Assembly: GCA_905214305.1 (NCBI GenBank)
Contig: CAJMLK010000034.1
Coordinates: forward strand, 1-31,262
DNA: 31,262 bases
Origin: an uncultured bacterium
GTDB taxonomy: Bacteria; Desulfobacterota; Desulfovibrionia; Desulfovibrionales; Desulfovibrionaceae
Reading direction: 5' to 3'
Shown here: piece by piece, positions 14,965 through 23,290 of the stretch
Position numbering within the stretch: the stretch's first letter is position 1
Layout: every line of letters starts with the position of its first letter
Translations under genes and position numbers: made by a program
The notes under the pieces: model-generated
The model's input: the letters and a program-made list of their open reading frames with translations, nothing else
Databases searched by the model: none
Told to the model about the DNA's origin: nothing

Positions 14965-17511
14965 CTAGAAGTGACGCAGCACAGTTCTGCTGATGATTTC
15001 GTCCTGCACGTCCTTGCAAAGTTCCACAAAGAAGGCGCTGTAGCCCGCCACGCGGACCACAAGGTCGCGATAGTCTTTGGGGTTCTGCTGGGCCTCAAGC
15101 ATGGTCTTGTTGTCCAGATAGTTGAACTGCATCTCACCGTTGCCCAGTATGCTGGCAGAACGGATAAGGGTGATGATGCCCTGTTCGCCTTCGGGGGTGT
15201 CCAGCAGGCCGGGCATGAGCTTGAAGTTGTGCACCATGCCGATGTTCATGTTGTCGTTGGACATCTTGGACACGCTCTTGATGATGGCCGTGGGACCCTT
15301 GTAGTCCGCACCCTGGGTGGGGCTGATGCCGTCGGAAAGCGGCTGCCATGCCTTGCGGCCGCCGGCCGAGGCGCCCAGAAGCTGACCAAAGGGCGTGTTG
15401 TTGGAGATGGACAGCGTGCCGTGGCTGAGCACGGAGTAGAGCGTGCGGTACTTGCGGTGCTCGCGCTCGGTAAAGGCGATGAGGTCTGCGGCGATATCGT
15501 CGGCGTAGTCGTCATCATTACCGTACTTGGGCGCGGCAAGGCAGTCGGCCAGAATGGCGTCATAGCCTTCAAAGTTGGCCTTGAGCGCTTCGTTCATCTG
15601 CTGCAGGGTGTACTTTTTGTCATCGTACACAAGCTTCCTGATGGCGGCCATGGAGTCGGCATAGGTTGCAAGGCCGCTCCAGATCACGCCGGGGCCGAAG
15701 TTGTACATGGCGCCGCCGGAGGCCACATCAATGCCTTTTTCCATGCAGCCTTCGTACATGATGGACATGAGCGGCTTGGGCGCCAGGTCGCGGTGGACGC
15801 GCTGGGAGATGACCGTAGCCACACTGGACCATTTGGTAATGTACCTGATCTGTTCCTTGACGGCCGCATCAAACTTTTCAAAGGTGTCGAAACGGCTCAG
15901 ATCGCCGAGGTCGGGGCAGACCTGCTTGCCGTACCAGAGCGGCACGCCGCGGTTAAGAACAAGCTCGATGCAGATGGGCCACTGGGTGTAGGCCGTGGAT
16001 GTCCACTGATACAGGCGGCCGGACTTTTGCGGTTCCACGCAGCCCATGAGGCAGTAGTCGCGGGCGTCTTCAATATCTACGCCCTTTGCCAGCATCATCT
16101 TGATGTGGGTGTCGTCAAAGTGCACCGCGGGAAAACCCATGCCCGAACGGATGACGGACACGATTTTTTTCAGGTATTCCTGAGGCGAGGTGTTGTGCAC
16201 GCGGGTCGCCAGCGAGGGCTGATAGATGCGCACATGGCGCACCGCGTCCATCAGCAGATAGGTCAGATCGTTGGTGGCATCGCGTCCTTCGCGGCTGACG
16301 CCGCCAACGCACATGTTGACGAAGGGCTGATAGCCGGCAAAGAACTTGGAGCTGCCTTCGCTGGTGAGCCACATCATTTCCGACATCTTGATGAGCATGC
16401 AGCCCGCAAGGTCAAAGGCCTCATAGGGCGTCATGCGGCCCGCCTCGATGTCGGCCTTGTAGAAGGGGTACATGTACTGGTCAACGCGGCCGATGGACAT
16501 GCCGGTCTGGTTTTCTTCCACAACCAGCAGCGATTCCACCGTCCACACGGACTGTATGGCTTCCCAGAAGGTGGTGGGAGCATGGGCGGGGACGCGGGCG
16601 TTGACTTCGGCAATCTTGAGCAGCTCGGCCTTGCGCCCGGGATTGTTTTCACGGGCTGCCAGCTGGGCGGCGTATTCGGACATGCGCCGGGCATAGATCA
16701 TGACGCCTTCGGTGGTTTCGATGACCGACTTGTAGAAGTAGATCTTGTCGATATCCTCGGGGCGGTCGTAGCTCAGCTGTTCCAGGTGTTCGCGGGCTTC
16801 ACGCTGGATGTCCAGCATGCCCTTTTTCATGAGAATGACGTCGTAGCCGGGGTTGGAGTCGCCACCGCCGTTAAGGGCATGGTAGGAGCAGTCGGACACA
16901 TAGGACTCGCCCGACAGTTCCCACAGACCGGCTTCGCGGTACTGGGCCTCGCAGTATTCGTCTACAGACTTGCCTGCCCAGTAGGGGAAGATTTCTTCAC
17001 ACAGAATCTTTTTGTCTTCAGCGTCAAGATGAAAGGGGTCCTGGGCGCGGCTGCCGATGGTGTCCAGTTCGTCCCTGAGCCAGCGCCAGGAAATTTCGGG
17101 AGAAAAAGCGCCTGCGCGGGGCGCACCGTTGGGAGCGCCGACAATAAGCTCATGATCCTGGATAACCAGGGGGGCGGTTTCGCAGCAATGGCGAAAGGCC
17201 GTGGCACGCAGCAGAATGCGGGGCATGCCGGGGTTTTCCCTGTCAATCTTGGTGATTGTGCGGGCGCGGTGAATGGTGATGCGCGGGATCTGCTTGAGGT
17301 AGTTTTCTTTCAGCAGTACGTGACGCTGTGTAGGCCCTTCAGGCACACCGGGACCCGAGTGGGCAGCCGGAGACGCCTGCACCGCTGCGGTCGGAGCCGA
17401 GTGGGCGGGCAGGGTGACAGTGGCAAAAATCTTGCGCAGCTGTTCACGCTCTTCAGGCGAAAGGTTTTTGGTGACTTCCGCTATTTTGCTCGAAAAATCA
17501 TGAAGATCCAC
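14965..17511 (-). CDS. cutC: CutC, choline trimethylamine-lyase (glycyl radical enzyme)
   Basis: This 848-aa protein is the signature enzyme. It has the glycyl radical motif RVAGYSAF (Gly823) and the thiyl Cys491 in GCVEPQ. The residues known to bind choline in D. alaskensis CutC all recur at a constant +2 offset: Tyr210, Asp218, Glu493, Thr504 and Tyr508. This separates it from diol dehydratase, pyruvate formate-lyase and other family members. It cleaves choline to trimethylamine and acetaldehyde without oxygen. The first 32 residues form a helix (FSSKIAEVTKNL) followed by a Pro/Ala linker, a likely encapsulation peptide. The start is GTG at 17511, seven bases behind GGAGGA. CutD follows downstream. 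Confidence 0.98.
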   Translation of the reverse strand: MDLHDFSSKIAEVTKNLSPEEREQLRKIFATVTLPAHSAPTAAVQASPAAHSGPGVPEGPTQRHVLLKENYLKQIPRITIHRARTITKIDRENPGMPRILLRATAFRHCCETAPLVIQDHELIVGAPNGAPRAGAFSPEISWRWLRDELDTIGSRAQDPFHLDAEDKKILCEEIFPYWAGKSVDEYCEAQYREAGLWELSGESYVSDCSYHALNGGGDSNPGYDVILMKKGMLDIQREAREHLEQLSYDRPEDIDKIYFYKSVIETTEGVMIYARRMSEYAAQLAARENNPGRKAELLKIAEVNARVPAHAPTTFWEAIQSVWTVESLLVVEENQTGMSIGRVDQYMYPFYKADIEAGRMTPYEAFDLAGCMLIKMSEMMWLTSEGSSKFFAGYQPFVNMCVGGVSREGRDATNDLTYLLMDAVRHVRIYQPSLATRVHNTSPQEYLKKIVSVIRSGMGFPAVHFDDTHIKMMLAKGVDIEDARDYCLMGCVEPQKSGRLYQWTSTAYTQWPICIELVLNRGVPLWYGKQVCPDLGDLSRFDTFEKFDAAVKEQIRYITKWSSVATVISQRVHRDLAPKPLMSIMYEGCMEKGIDVASGGAMYNFGPGVIWSGLATYADSMAAIRKLVYDDKKYTLQQMNEALKANFEGYDAILADCLAAPKYGNDDDYADDIAADLIAFTEREHRKYRTLYSVLSHGTLSISNNTPFGQLLGASAGGRKAWQPLSDGISPTQGADYKGPTAIIKSVSKMSNDNMNIGMVHNFKLMPGLLDTPEGEQGIITLIRSASILGNGEMQFNYLDNKTMLEAQQNPKDYRDLVVRVAGYSAFFVELCKDVQDEIISRTVLRHF

Positions 17512-17572
17512 GTTCTATCCTCCATATTCTGCGGTCAGAAGGGCCTGCGGGCTTTTGGTGTGCGGCCCGGGG

Positions 17573-19051
17573 TCAGCGGGCCTGGGGCAGAGTGCCCAGA
17601 GCCTCGCGCAGTACGCGTCTGAGCAGGTCAAAGTTCTGCTCGTTGCCGGTCACACCCCCGGTGGGGGCGGATGGTGCGGTAAAATCCGCCAGCTGGGCGA
17701 GATCACGCACGCCATAGCCTATCTTTCTGCGATAAATGAGATTCATGGGTGAAATATTGTCTGACGTGATGCCATAGCCCGCGATGCCGCTGCCCTGCGT
17801 CATGGCGGGGGTGAGGTTGGTTGTCATGCCCATGCCGCCAAAGGCTGCGCCGGTGTTGACCAGCAGCCGCGCCACAGGCTTTTTGAGGGCAAACTGACGA
17901 ATGACCTCTTCATCCCTGCTGTGAATTGCCAGCGTTTGCGCATGGCGCTCCTGAAGCAGCAATTCCACGCACTTTTCGCAGGCGTGCATCCAGTCAGGCT
18001 CCACATAATAGCCGAGCACCGGGGCAAGAAGTTCCCTGACGTAAGGGTCACGCCCCGTGACGTACTTGCGCTCCGCCATGAGCACCCTTGTGCCGACCGG
18101 AATGGAAAACCCCGCCTTGGTCGCCAGGGCCTCCGCAGACTGCCCCACCATGTGGCGGTGGCGGCGTCCGTCCTCATGAAAAAGCACCCGCACAAGGGCC
18201 TGTGCCTCGGACTCGGTCATGAAGTATGCGCCCTTGTCCTGAAAGGCCCGGCGGGTCTGGCGTTCAACACAGCCATCCACAATGACACACTGCTCGGCTG
18301 AAGGAGCCAGACCGTTGTCAAAGGTTTTGCTGGCAATGATGTGTTCTACGGCGGCGGGAATATCGGCGCTGCGCTCGATGAAAACAGGGCCGTTGCCCGT
18401 ACCCCCATAAATGAGGGGCTTGCCGCTGGCGCGGGCGGACTCGAACATGCCGAGAACTCCCGTGACCATGACAAGAGCCACGCCGGGGTGGCGCATAAGC
18501 TCTTCTGTGCCGCTTTTGGCGACGATATCCAGATAGGATATGGCCCCTTCGGGCAGGCCGTGGGCCTGACCGGCGGCGATCATGATGTTCAGGGCGTGGC
18601 GCATGCTGTCCACAGCGCGCGGGTGAAGGGAAAAAATTATGGCATTGCCGGACTTGATGGCCAGCAGCGCGTTGTAGATGGCGGTGGACACGGGGCTGGT
18701 CACCGGGCAGAGGGCCACGATGACGCCCAGGGGCACGCCCACATCATGAACGCCTTCCTGTTCCTGCCCGCCAAGGTAGCCGACACAGCGCATGCCGCGC
18801 AGGCTCTGGCGCACCCGGCGGCAGACAAAAAGATTCTTGGCGGTTTTATCCTGCCAGCGGCCACAGTCGCTTTCTTCATGACTCATGACGGCAAGGGACT
18901 GCGCATGTGTTTCCACAGCGTCAGCCATGGCTTCGACAATGCCGTCCAGGCTCTCTTGTGGCAGGGCGGCCAGTTTTTTACCGGCTTCAATGGCATTTTC
19001 AGCCAGAATGCGCGCCTGCTGTATGGAAATGAGGTCCTTGTCGCCGATCAT
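17573..19051 (-). CDS. Aldehyde-dehydrogenase-like protein without catalytic Cys
   Basis: This 492-aa protein is a clear paralogue of the acylating aldehyde dehydrogenase at 11705-13282 over its whole length. However, the catalytic motif reads KTFDNGLAPSAEQ, so the nucleophilic Cys is Pro250. The oxyanion Asn is also lost (CPVTSPVST, Ser119). It should therefore not form a thioester. Much of the fold, including GNGPVFIERSA, is kept, so it is not a decaying pseudogene. A Pro/Gly linker and a C-terminal amphipathic helix (NFDLLRRVLREALG) look like an encapsulation peptide. A structural or regulatory role, such as partner of the active subunit or scaffold, is an inference. The start at 19051 has GGAGC upstream and matches the MVDKDLLSIQ start of the paralogue. 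Confidence 0.93.
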   Translation of the reverse strand: MIGDKDLISIQQARILAENAIEAGKKLAALPQESLDGIVEAMADAVETHAQSLAVMSHEESDCGRWQDKTAKNLFVCRRVRQSLRGMRCVGYLGGQEQEGVHDVGVPLGVIVALCPVTSPVSTAIYNALLAIKSGNAIIFSLHPRAVDSMRHALNIMIAAGQAHGLPEGAISYLDIVAKSGTEELMRHPGVALVMVTGVLGMFESARASGKPLIYGGTGNGPVFIERSADIPAAVEHIIASKTFDNGLAPSAEQCVIVDGCVERQTRRAFQDKGAYFMTESEAQALVRVLFHEDGRRHRHMVGQSAEALATKAGFSIPVGTRVLMAERKYVTGRDPYVRELLAPVLGYYVEPDWMHACEKCVELLLQERHAQTLAIHSRDEEVIRQFALKKPVARLLVNTGAAFGGMGMTTNLTPAMTQGSGIAGYGITSDNISPMNLIYRRKIGYGVRDLAQLADFTAPSAPTGGVTGNEQNFDLLRRVLREALGTLPQAR

Positions 19052-19076
19052 GATGCTGCTCCGTGGTCTGTGCCCG

Positions 19077-19670
19077 CTAGAGGGCGTACCGCCGTACAAG
19101 TTTTACAAGATGCCGGTGAGGGGTAGGGATGACGCAGGAACTGTATACGTCTGCCCCCATGTTTTTTACCGCCTTTACGCCCGCCTCGACTGCGGACTTG
19201 CAGGCCGCAACGTCGCCCTGAACCAGAGCCGAACAGTAGCCGGAAGCGACGTTTTCGTAGCCGATGAGTTCCACGTCGGCTGTTTTGATCATGGCGTCAG
19301 CCGCTTCCATGAGATAGATGATGCCGAAGGTCTCGATCATGCCCAGCGAACGCAGGCCGGGGTCGCCCTCAGGAACGGAATCCACCACGTGGGCCATGGC
19401 AATGCTGCCGACACCGCGAACCGGGCGTGGCATGACGTTTTGCGCAGTAAGCTTGCCGATGGTGGCGGCTGCGGCTGCCCCTGCGGCCACGGAAGCCTGC
19501 ACGGCGGCCACGTCACCTTTCACCATGATGGTTACGAGAGTAGAACCCACGTTTTCGTAAGCGATCAGTTCTACATCTGCGGCTTTGAGCATGTTGTCCG
19601 CCCCATAAATGGCAGGCACCATCCCCAGCGTTTCAATGAGGCCGAGGGCCTCCTCACCTGCATACAACAT
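19077..19670 (-). CDS. Tandem BMC shell protein, first gene of the operon
   Basis: Two non-permuted BMC domains are fused in this 197-aa protein: ALGLIETLGMVPAIYGADNM to QNVMPRPV, and SLGMIETFGIIYLMEAADAM to SCVIPTPH. It should form trimeric pseudohexamers. Both domains have the ENV-type pore loop (ENVGSTL and ENVASGY). No Cys lies in the first-domain loop, unlike the other two tandem proteins here, although Cys occurs next to the second loop. The ATG at 19670 is chosen because GGAG lies nine bases upstream. An in-frame ATG at 19709 has no good site, and the open frame beyond 19742 runs into the promoter. It is the first gene behind the MerR-type promoter. Confidence 0.92.
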   Translation of the reverse strand: MLYAGEEALGLIETLGMVPAIYGADNMLKAADVELIAYENVGSTLVTIMVKGDVAAVQASVAAGAAAAATIGKLTAQNVMPRPVRGVGSIAMAHVVDSVPEGDPGLRSLGMIETFGIIYLMEAADAMIKTADVELIGYENVASGYCSALVQGDVAACKSAVEAGVKAVKNMGADVYSSCVIPTPHRHLVKLVRRYAL

Positions 19671-19741
19671 ACACGCTCCGTGAGCTTCGGATTTTGTGCC
19701 GCAAGCCATCTTGGCGGCGGTGAAAATGATTCTTATCTTCT

Positions 19742-19772
19742 TTGTAACCTTTCCCCTATGGGGCAAGGTCAA
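19742..19772 (-). promoter_or_regulatory. MerR-type promoter/operator of the BMC operon
   Basis: On the minus strand the -35 box TTGACC is followed by a 19-bp spacer and a weak -10 box TTACAA. The spacer region holds a 23-bp near-perfect dyad: ACCTT-G-CCCC-ATA-GGGG-A-AAGGT. An overlong 19-bp spacer filled by such a dyad is the hallmark of promoters activated by MerR-family regulators (compare CueR and SoxR sites). A MerR gene lies 2.6 kb away, at 22349. Transcription would start near 19735, about 65 bases before the first ATG. Confidence 0.85.
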
Positions 19773-20536
19773 GGCCTTTTCGAAAATTTTGGTATAAAAA
19801 TTTCTGTTTTCTGCGATTTCTAGACGAGTTTTTATTATTCCATAAATAAAACAGAGTATTGCAAAAATAGTGCGAGGATGAAAAACGGTTTGCCCAAACG
19901 TGGCCTGAGCAAAGCAGCAATGACCTGTTTCAAACCTGTCAGGTGATTGAGCCGCTCAGGCAAATACCGGTTTTTGATGATTTGTGTGTAAAAGCGGGGT
20001 GTTTTGCAAAGCTGTGACGTGCTTTTTGGGGCATGTTCAAACCGGTTCCGGTCGGGAATGGCGGAATTTTTTTGTACGTAAACGCCGCGTTATCAGCTTG
20101 TTATTGAAAGATTCCTTGCGGGGTAATGTTGGGTCAGCTGTGAAAATAAAAAGCGTGTCCCGTTCCTGCACAGGGGATGGATAATTGGAAAAAGGCGGTT
20201 TTTGCACCATCTCTGGGCGTGTTGACGCCGCCATGCCTTTTTATGCAAATTTTGTTTTTGGCTGTTGTGATGCAGGATTTCATTTTGTGAAATGTTTTGT
20301 AAAAACAGATTCTTATCTGTGATGGAAGAATTTGTTTGCAGGCTTTGCCTCTCGTGCCCAGAGAGAATTGACGGCATTCAAAAAGAAAATTGAATTTTAT
20401 GCGTCATATTTTGTGAACTCTATTGACCTTCCTGCTTGGGGTAAGCTTATGGTGGAAGTAATTGGGCGTAGCGGCTTTGCCGGGGCAAGGGCGCTTTTTG
20501 CCATTCCACACCATTTTAGGAGAGAAGGAGTAGGTC
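19773..20536. other. Divergent control region, AT-rich, gene-free
   Basis: No gene is supported in these 764 bp. Apart from the two MerR-type promoters at its ends, it contains an 11-bp palindrome ACCTGTCAGGT at 19934-19944 preceded by another ACCTGT, short hairpins ATTTCA/TGAAAT and ACAGAT/ATCTGT near 20277-20320, and several TTGTGA or TTTGTGAA elements that could be FNR/CRP-family half sites. The low GC content compared with the flanks fits a regulatory region. Confidence 0.55.
20423..20453 (+). promoter_or_regulatory. Second MerR-type promoter, facing the DMT transporter
   Basis: TTGACC (20423-20428) is followed after 19 bp by TATGGT (20448-20453). The spacer region reads ACCTT-CCTGCTTGGGGT-AAGCT, an imperfect dyad. 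It shares TTGACCTT, GGGG and AAG-TTA with the promoter of the BMC operon. It lies 84 bp before the transporter ATG, in the expected orientation. Confidence 0.68.
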
Positions 20537-21634
20537 ATGGAGCACACGGTACAACCCTCCGGGGTTTCCGGCCTGGGCGGAGCCGAGGCGGCCCTTGAGG
20601 CCAAAACAAAGCTGACGAGCAGCTTCAGGCGGCGAGGTGTTTTCACCGCAACCATGTCGGGGGTTTCTTACGGCACGTATACGGCCTTTATGACCCTGGC
20701 GATGACCATGGGCGTTTGGGGCGTGTGGTATGGCGGCTCATCGGGCCTTTCGGATTTTTCCGTCATGTTTTTGCTGGGTGCGCTGGGTGCGGCTGTTACT
20801 GACGCCTGCAGCGCTTTTTGGGCTGTGCTTATTGCCATCGGCAAGGGCAAACTGGGCGACTTTTTCCGTTGCCTGCGCACCAAGCCGGGCGCCATCCTCA
20901 TTGGCGTGGCTGTTATCGGCGGGCCTCTGGCGAGCACCTGCTATGTGCTCGGCCTGCAGAGCGCGGGGTCCATCATTGTGCCCATCAGCGCCCTTTGCCC
21001 GGCCATCGGCACTATTTTGAGCCGCATTCTTTTCAAGCAGGCCATTTCTGCCCGCATGGCTCTGGGCATTTTTATCTGCTTTTCCGCCAGCGCCATGATC
21101 GGCAGCACAGGTCTTGCCGAAAACGCGCCGCCGAACCTTTTTCTCGGTCTGACCTTTGGTTTTCTGGCCGCTTTTGGCTGGGGGCTTGAAGGCTGCGTGG
21201 GCGGCTACGCCACCTCTATGATTGATCCTGAAATCGGCATCACCATCCGCCAGGTCACTTCCGCTGTGACCAACCTTTGCATTCTGGTTCCCCTTTTCGC
21301 CCTCATTGGCGGCGACAGCGCCTTTTTCATGATCAAGACCGCCTTTACAGACACGGCTGCCATGCCCTGGTTCCTCGTAGCGGGCTTTGGCGCGTACTTT
21401 GCCTTCATGCTCTGGTACAAGGGCAACGCCATGTGCGGCACGGGACTCGGCATGTCGTGCAACGGCGCGTTCTCGTTCTGGGGTCCCTTCTTCTGCTGGC
21501 TTGTGCTCGGCCTCTGGTTCGGCATTGACGGCTATGCTTTGGCTCCGCTGGTGTGGATTGCCGCCATAATCATGGTGGCGGGTATCTTTATCATCGCTGT
21601 CAATCCGTTGGATTTCTTCAGGAAGAAGGGGTAA
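20537..21634 (+). CDS. DMT-superfamily (EamA-like) transporter, possibly choline or TMA
   Basis: This 365-aa integral membrane protein has about ten hydrophobic segments after a 35-residue hydrophilic N-terminus. The pattern of two five-helix halves, with GPLASTCYVLGLQSAG and the phrase VPISALCPAIGTILSRILFKQ, is typical of the EamA/DMT superfamily. GGAGAAGGAG lies upstream of the ATG at 20537. The position behind a MerR-type promoter that mirrors the one of the cut operon suggests uptake of choline or export of trimethylamine or an aldehyde, but the substrate cannot be read from the sequence. No classical choline carrier (BetT- or OpuD-like) is present in the window. Confidence 0.88.
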   Translation: MEHTVQPSGVSGLGGAEAALEAKTKLTSSFRRRGVFTATMSGVSYGTYTAFMTLAMTMGVWGVWYGGSSGLSDFSVMFLLGALGAAVTDACSAFWAVLIAIGKGKLGDFFRCLRTKPGAILIGVAVIGGPLASTCYVLGLQSAGSIIVPISALCPAIGTILSRILFKQAISARMALGIFICFSASAMIGSTGLAENAPPNLFLGLTFGFLAAFGWGLEGCVGGYATSMIDPEIGITIRQVTSAVTNLCILVPLFALIGGDSAFFMIKTAFTDTAAMPWFLVAGFGAYFAFMLWYKGNAMCGTGLGMSCNGAFSFWGPFFCWLVLGLWFGIDGYALAPLVWIAAIIMVAGIFIIAVNPLDFFRKKG

Positions 21635-21640
21635 TTCGTC

Positions 21641-21907
21641 ATGAGACCTTTGAACTATGCCATCCTTAAATATATGACGACCGTGACAGAAGCCTGCACC
21701 GAAGATGTCATGAACGCCCTCAAGGGAACGTATGCTTCGTTTCGTGCGTTCAACAAAAAGGACGTTCTGACTGCGCTCATGACCGCGGTCGCCAACGGCC
21801 TGCTGGTGGAATCGCGCTTTGAGCTTGACGATCAGGGCGATGTGCGCATGTATTTCAGTGCCGATGCTGAAGGCGCTGCCACCATTAACCGTTATATCCC
21901 GGACTAG
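21641..21907 (+). CDS. Small conserved-looking protein of unknown function
   Basis: This 88-aa protein is not recognised. It begins six bases behind the transporter stop, with AAGGGG upstream of the ATG, so it is certainly co-transcribed. Its pattern of three helices (about 2-14, 17-30 and 38-52) and then two charged strands (LLVESRFELDD and DVRMYFSAD) resembles a winged-helix fold. It is acidic, with no signal peptide or membrane segment. It could be a cytosolic partner of the transporter or a small regulator; neither can be shown from sequence. Confidence 0.75.
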   Translation: MRPLNYAILKYMTTVTEACTEDVMNALKGTYASFRAFNKKDVLTALMTAVANGLLVESRFELDDQGDVRMYFSADAEGAATINRYIPD

Positions 21908-21945
21908 CTCTGCCGCTGGCAGGATGTCCGGCCTTTATGCCTGAT

Positions 21946-21994
21946 ACAGGCGGTTCCGTCCGACATGATGGACATTGACGGCGGAACCGCCTGT
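21946..21994 (+). other. Long perfect-stem hairpin behind the 88-aa gene
   Basis: A 13-bp perfect stem ACAGGCGGTTCCG/CGGAACCGCCTGT encloses 23 bases. It starts 39 bp behind the stop of the 88-aa gene. There is no T run afterwards, so it may be a Rho-assisted end or a 3' protecting structure rather than an intrinsic terminator. Confidence 0.6.
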
Positions 21995-22085
21995 GGATAG
22001 CGAGGGACTTGTTCACAGAACCTTTCGGCTGGCCGTTACGGTCTCTGGGCAAAGAGATGGTTGCGCGGAAGGTTCGCAATAACAG

Positions 22086-22094
22086 TGGTATACA
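22086..22094 (+). promoter_or_regulatory. Possible extended -10 promoter of the MerR gene
   Basis: TGGTATACA fits an extended -10 (TGn followed by TATACA), 255 bp before the MerR start. No good -35 box at normal spacing was found, so this is a weak suggestion. Confidence 0.25.
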
Positions 22095-22348
22095 AATCAT
22101 CAGATATTGACGTGAGCAGTTTGCCCGATGGTTCTTTGAAAAATGCGTGCATTGCTTCAAAAACCGGGTAAACAGCACTGGCGCTTGCGAGGGAAGGGGG
22201 TTAGAGGCTTCCCCGCGCAAGGCGGCCGCCGCACAGTGGGCCTGTGTTGCAGCTTTTAGGGCGAAATGCCTGCCCCCATGCGGTCACAGGCTGTCATCCC
22301 GCCGGGCATCGCCCTATTGCCCCTCTGTACAGGATTTCGGGTAGTGTC

Positions 22349-23215
22349 ATGACAAAACGAAGATATTCCATCAGCCAGATGAGCGAGATTTCCAACATCT
22401 CGAAAAAAGCCCTGCGCTTTTACGATGACCTAGGTCTGATCGAATCCAAGCGGCACGGGGCCAACAATTATCGCTATTACACGCAGGAAGACCTGCTGGC
22501 AGTGCCCCCGCTGAAATACTACAAGCAGATGGGGTTTCATCTTGGTGAAATCCGTGAAGCCTTTGAGCTGGGCAGCAATACTTCGCTCACGGCCCTGCGC
22601 AAAATTTTCATGAAAAAAATCGAAGGTCTTCAGGAAGAAGAAAGAACACTGCATTTGCGGCTCACCTCGGTGCGCGACTGGCTTGAGTTGCTGCACGAGG
22701 CCGAAATGGTGCTTGAGAACGGCCTGCACAGCGTATCAGTCAAGTACGTGCAGCCCGATGAGCTGCTCTTTCATGACCAGACCTTTTCGTCCGACATCAA
22801 GTCCGCCATCATAAATCTGGAATTCACCAATTATGTGGAATCGGTGAGCAACAGCATCACCGGCCCGGTCATGATCCGTTTTTCTTCCATTGAAGACCGC
22901 ATCAAGGACGAGCCACAGAACGTGCAGATTTTGCAAAAGACCATCCTTCCCTGTCAGGCGGAAGAGACGCAACCTTACGGCGGCTTTCTTGCGGCCTGCT
23001 GCTATCATATCGGGGAGCACGGGGCCATCCGCGATACCTACAGGAAAATTCAGCGTTGGTGCGCATCCAACAACTATATCTGCGACAAGGGTTCGTATGA
23101 GCGCTACGTAACCGATTTTTGGACCACCAACCACGAAGAGCTTTTTGTTACCGAGGTACTTGTAAAAGTCAGCCGCCCCGGAAACGTGCGCAGCCTTATG
23201 GCAGAGGCGGAGTGA
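22349..23215 (+). CDS. MerR-family regulator with GyrI-like effector domain
   Basis: This 288-aa protein has an N-terminal MerR winged helix-turn-helix (YSISQMSEISNISKKALRFYDDLGL, then NNYRYYTQEDL, residues 5-48). A dimerising coiled coil follows (about 80-125), then a C-terminal GyrI/BltR-type small-molecule-binding domain (about 130-285). This is the layout of MerR activators that sense organic ligands such as drugs or cations rather than metals; there is no C-terminal metal-binding Cys motif. Two MerR-type promoters lie 1.9 and 2.6 kb upstream, one for the cut operon and one for the transporter. It is therefore the best candidate for the choline-utilisation regulator, perhaps binding choline or another quaternary amine. 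The start at 22349 is the ATG where the MerR fold begins. Confidence 0.93.
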   Translation: MTKRRYSISQMSEISNISKKALRFYDDLGLIESKRHGANNYRYYTQEDLLAVPPLKYYKQMGFHLGEIREAFELGSNTSLTALRKIFMKKIEGLQEEERTLHLRLTSVRDWLELLHEAEMVLENGLHSVSVKYVQPDELLFHDQTFSSDIKSAIINLEFTNYVESVSNSITGPVMIRFSSIEDRIKDEPQNVQILQKTILPCQAEETQPYGGFLAACCYHIGEHGAIRDTYRKIQRWCASNNYICDKGSYERYVTDFWTTNHEELFVTEVLVKVSRPGNVRSLMAEAE

Positions 23216-23290
23216 ACGGCTGGCGCAGTCGTGGCGCCAGTTCCCTGATGACCTGAATTTTGAAGCGCCCGTAGCGCGGCGGAGGTTCTC

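Larger units (their letters stand above)
21908..22348. other. Gene-free stretch before the MerR gene
   Basis: These 441 bp hold a long hairpin at 21946-21994 and a possible extended -10 promoter element at 22086-22094. No gene was recognised. Confidence 0.45.

Noticed and set aside
19671..19772. Extension of the first tandem BMC protein to 19772
   Set aside because: The extension reads through the predicted promoter and operator, begins with TTG and has no shell-protein similarity; the ATG at 19670 has a GGAG site.
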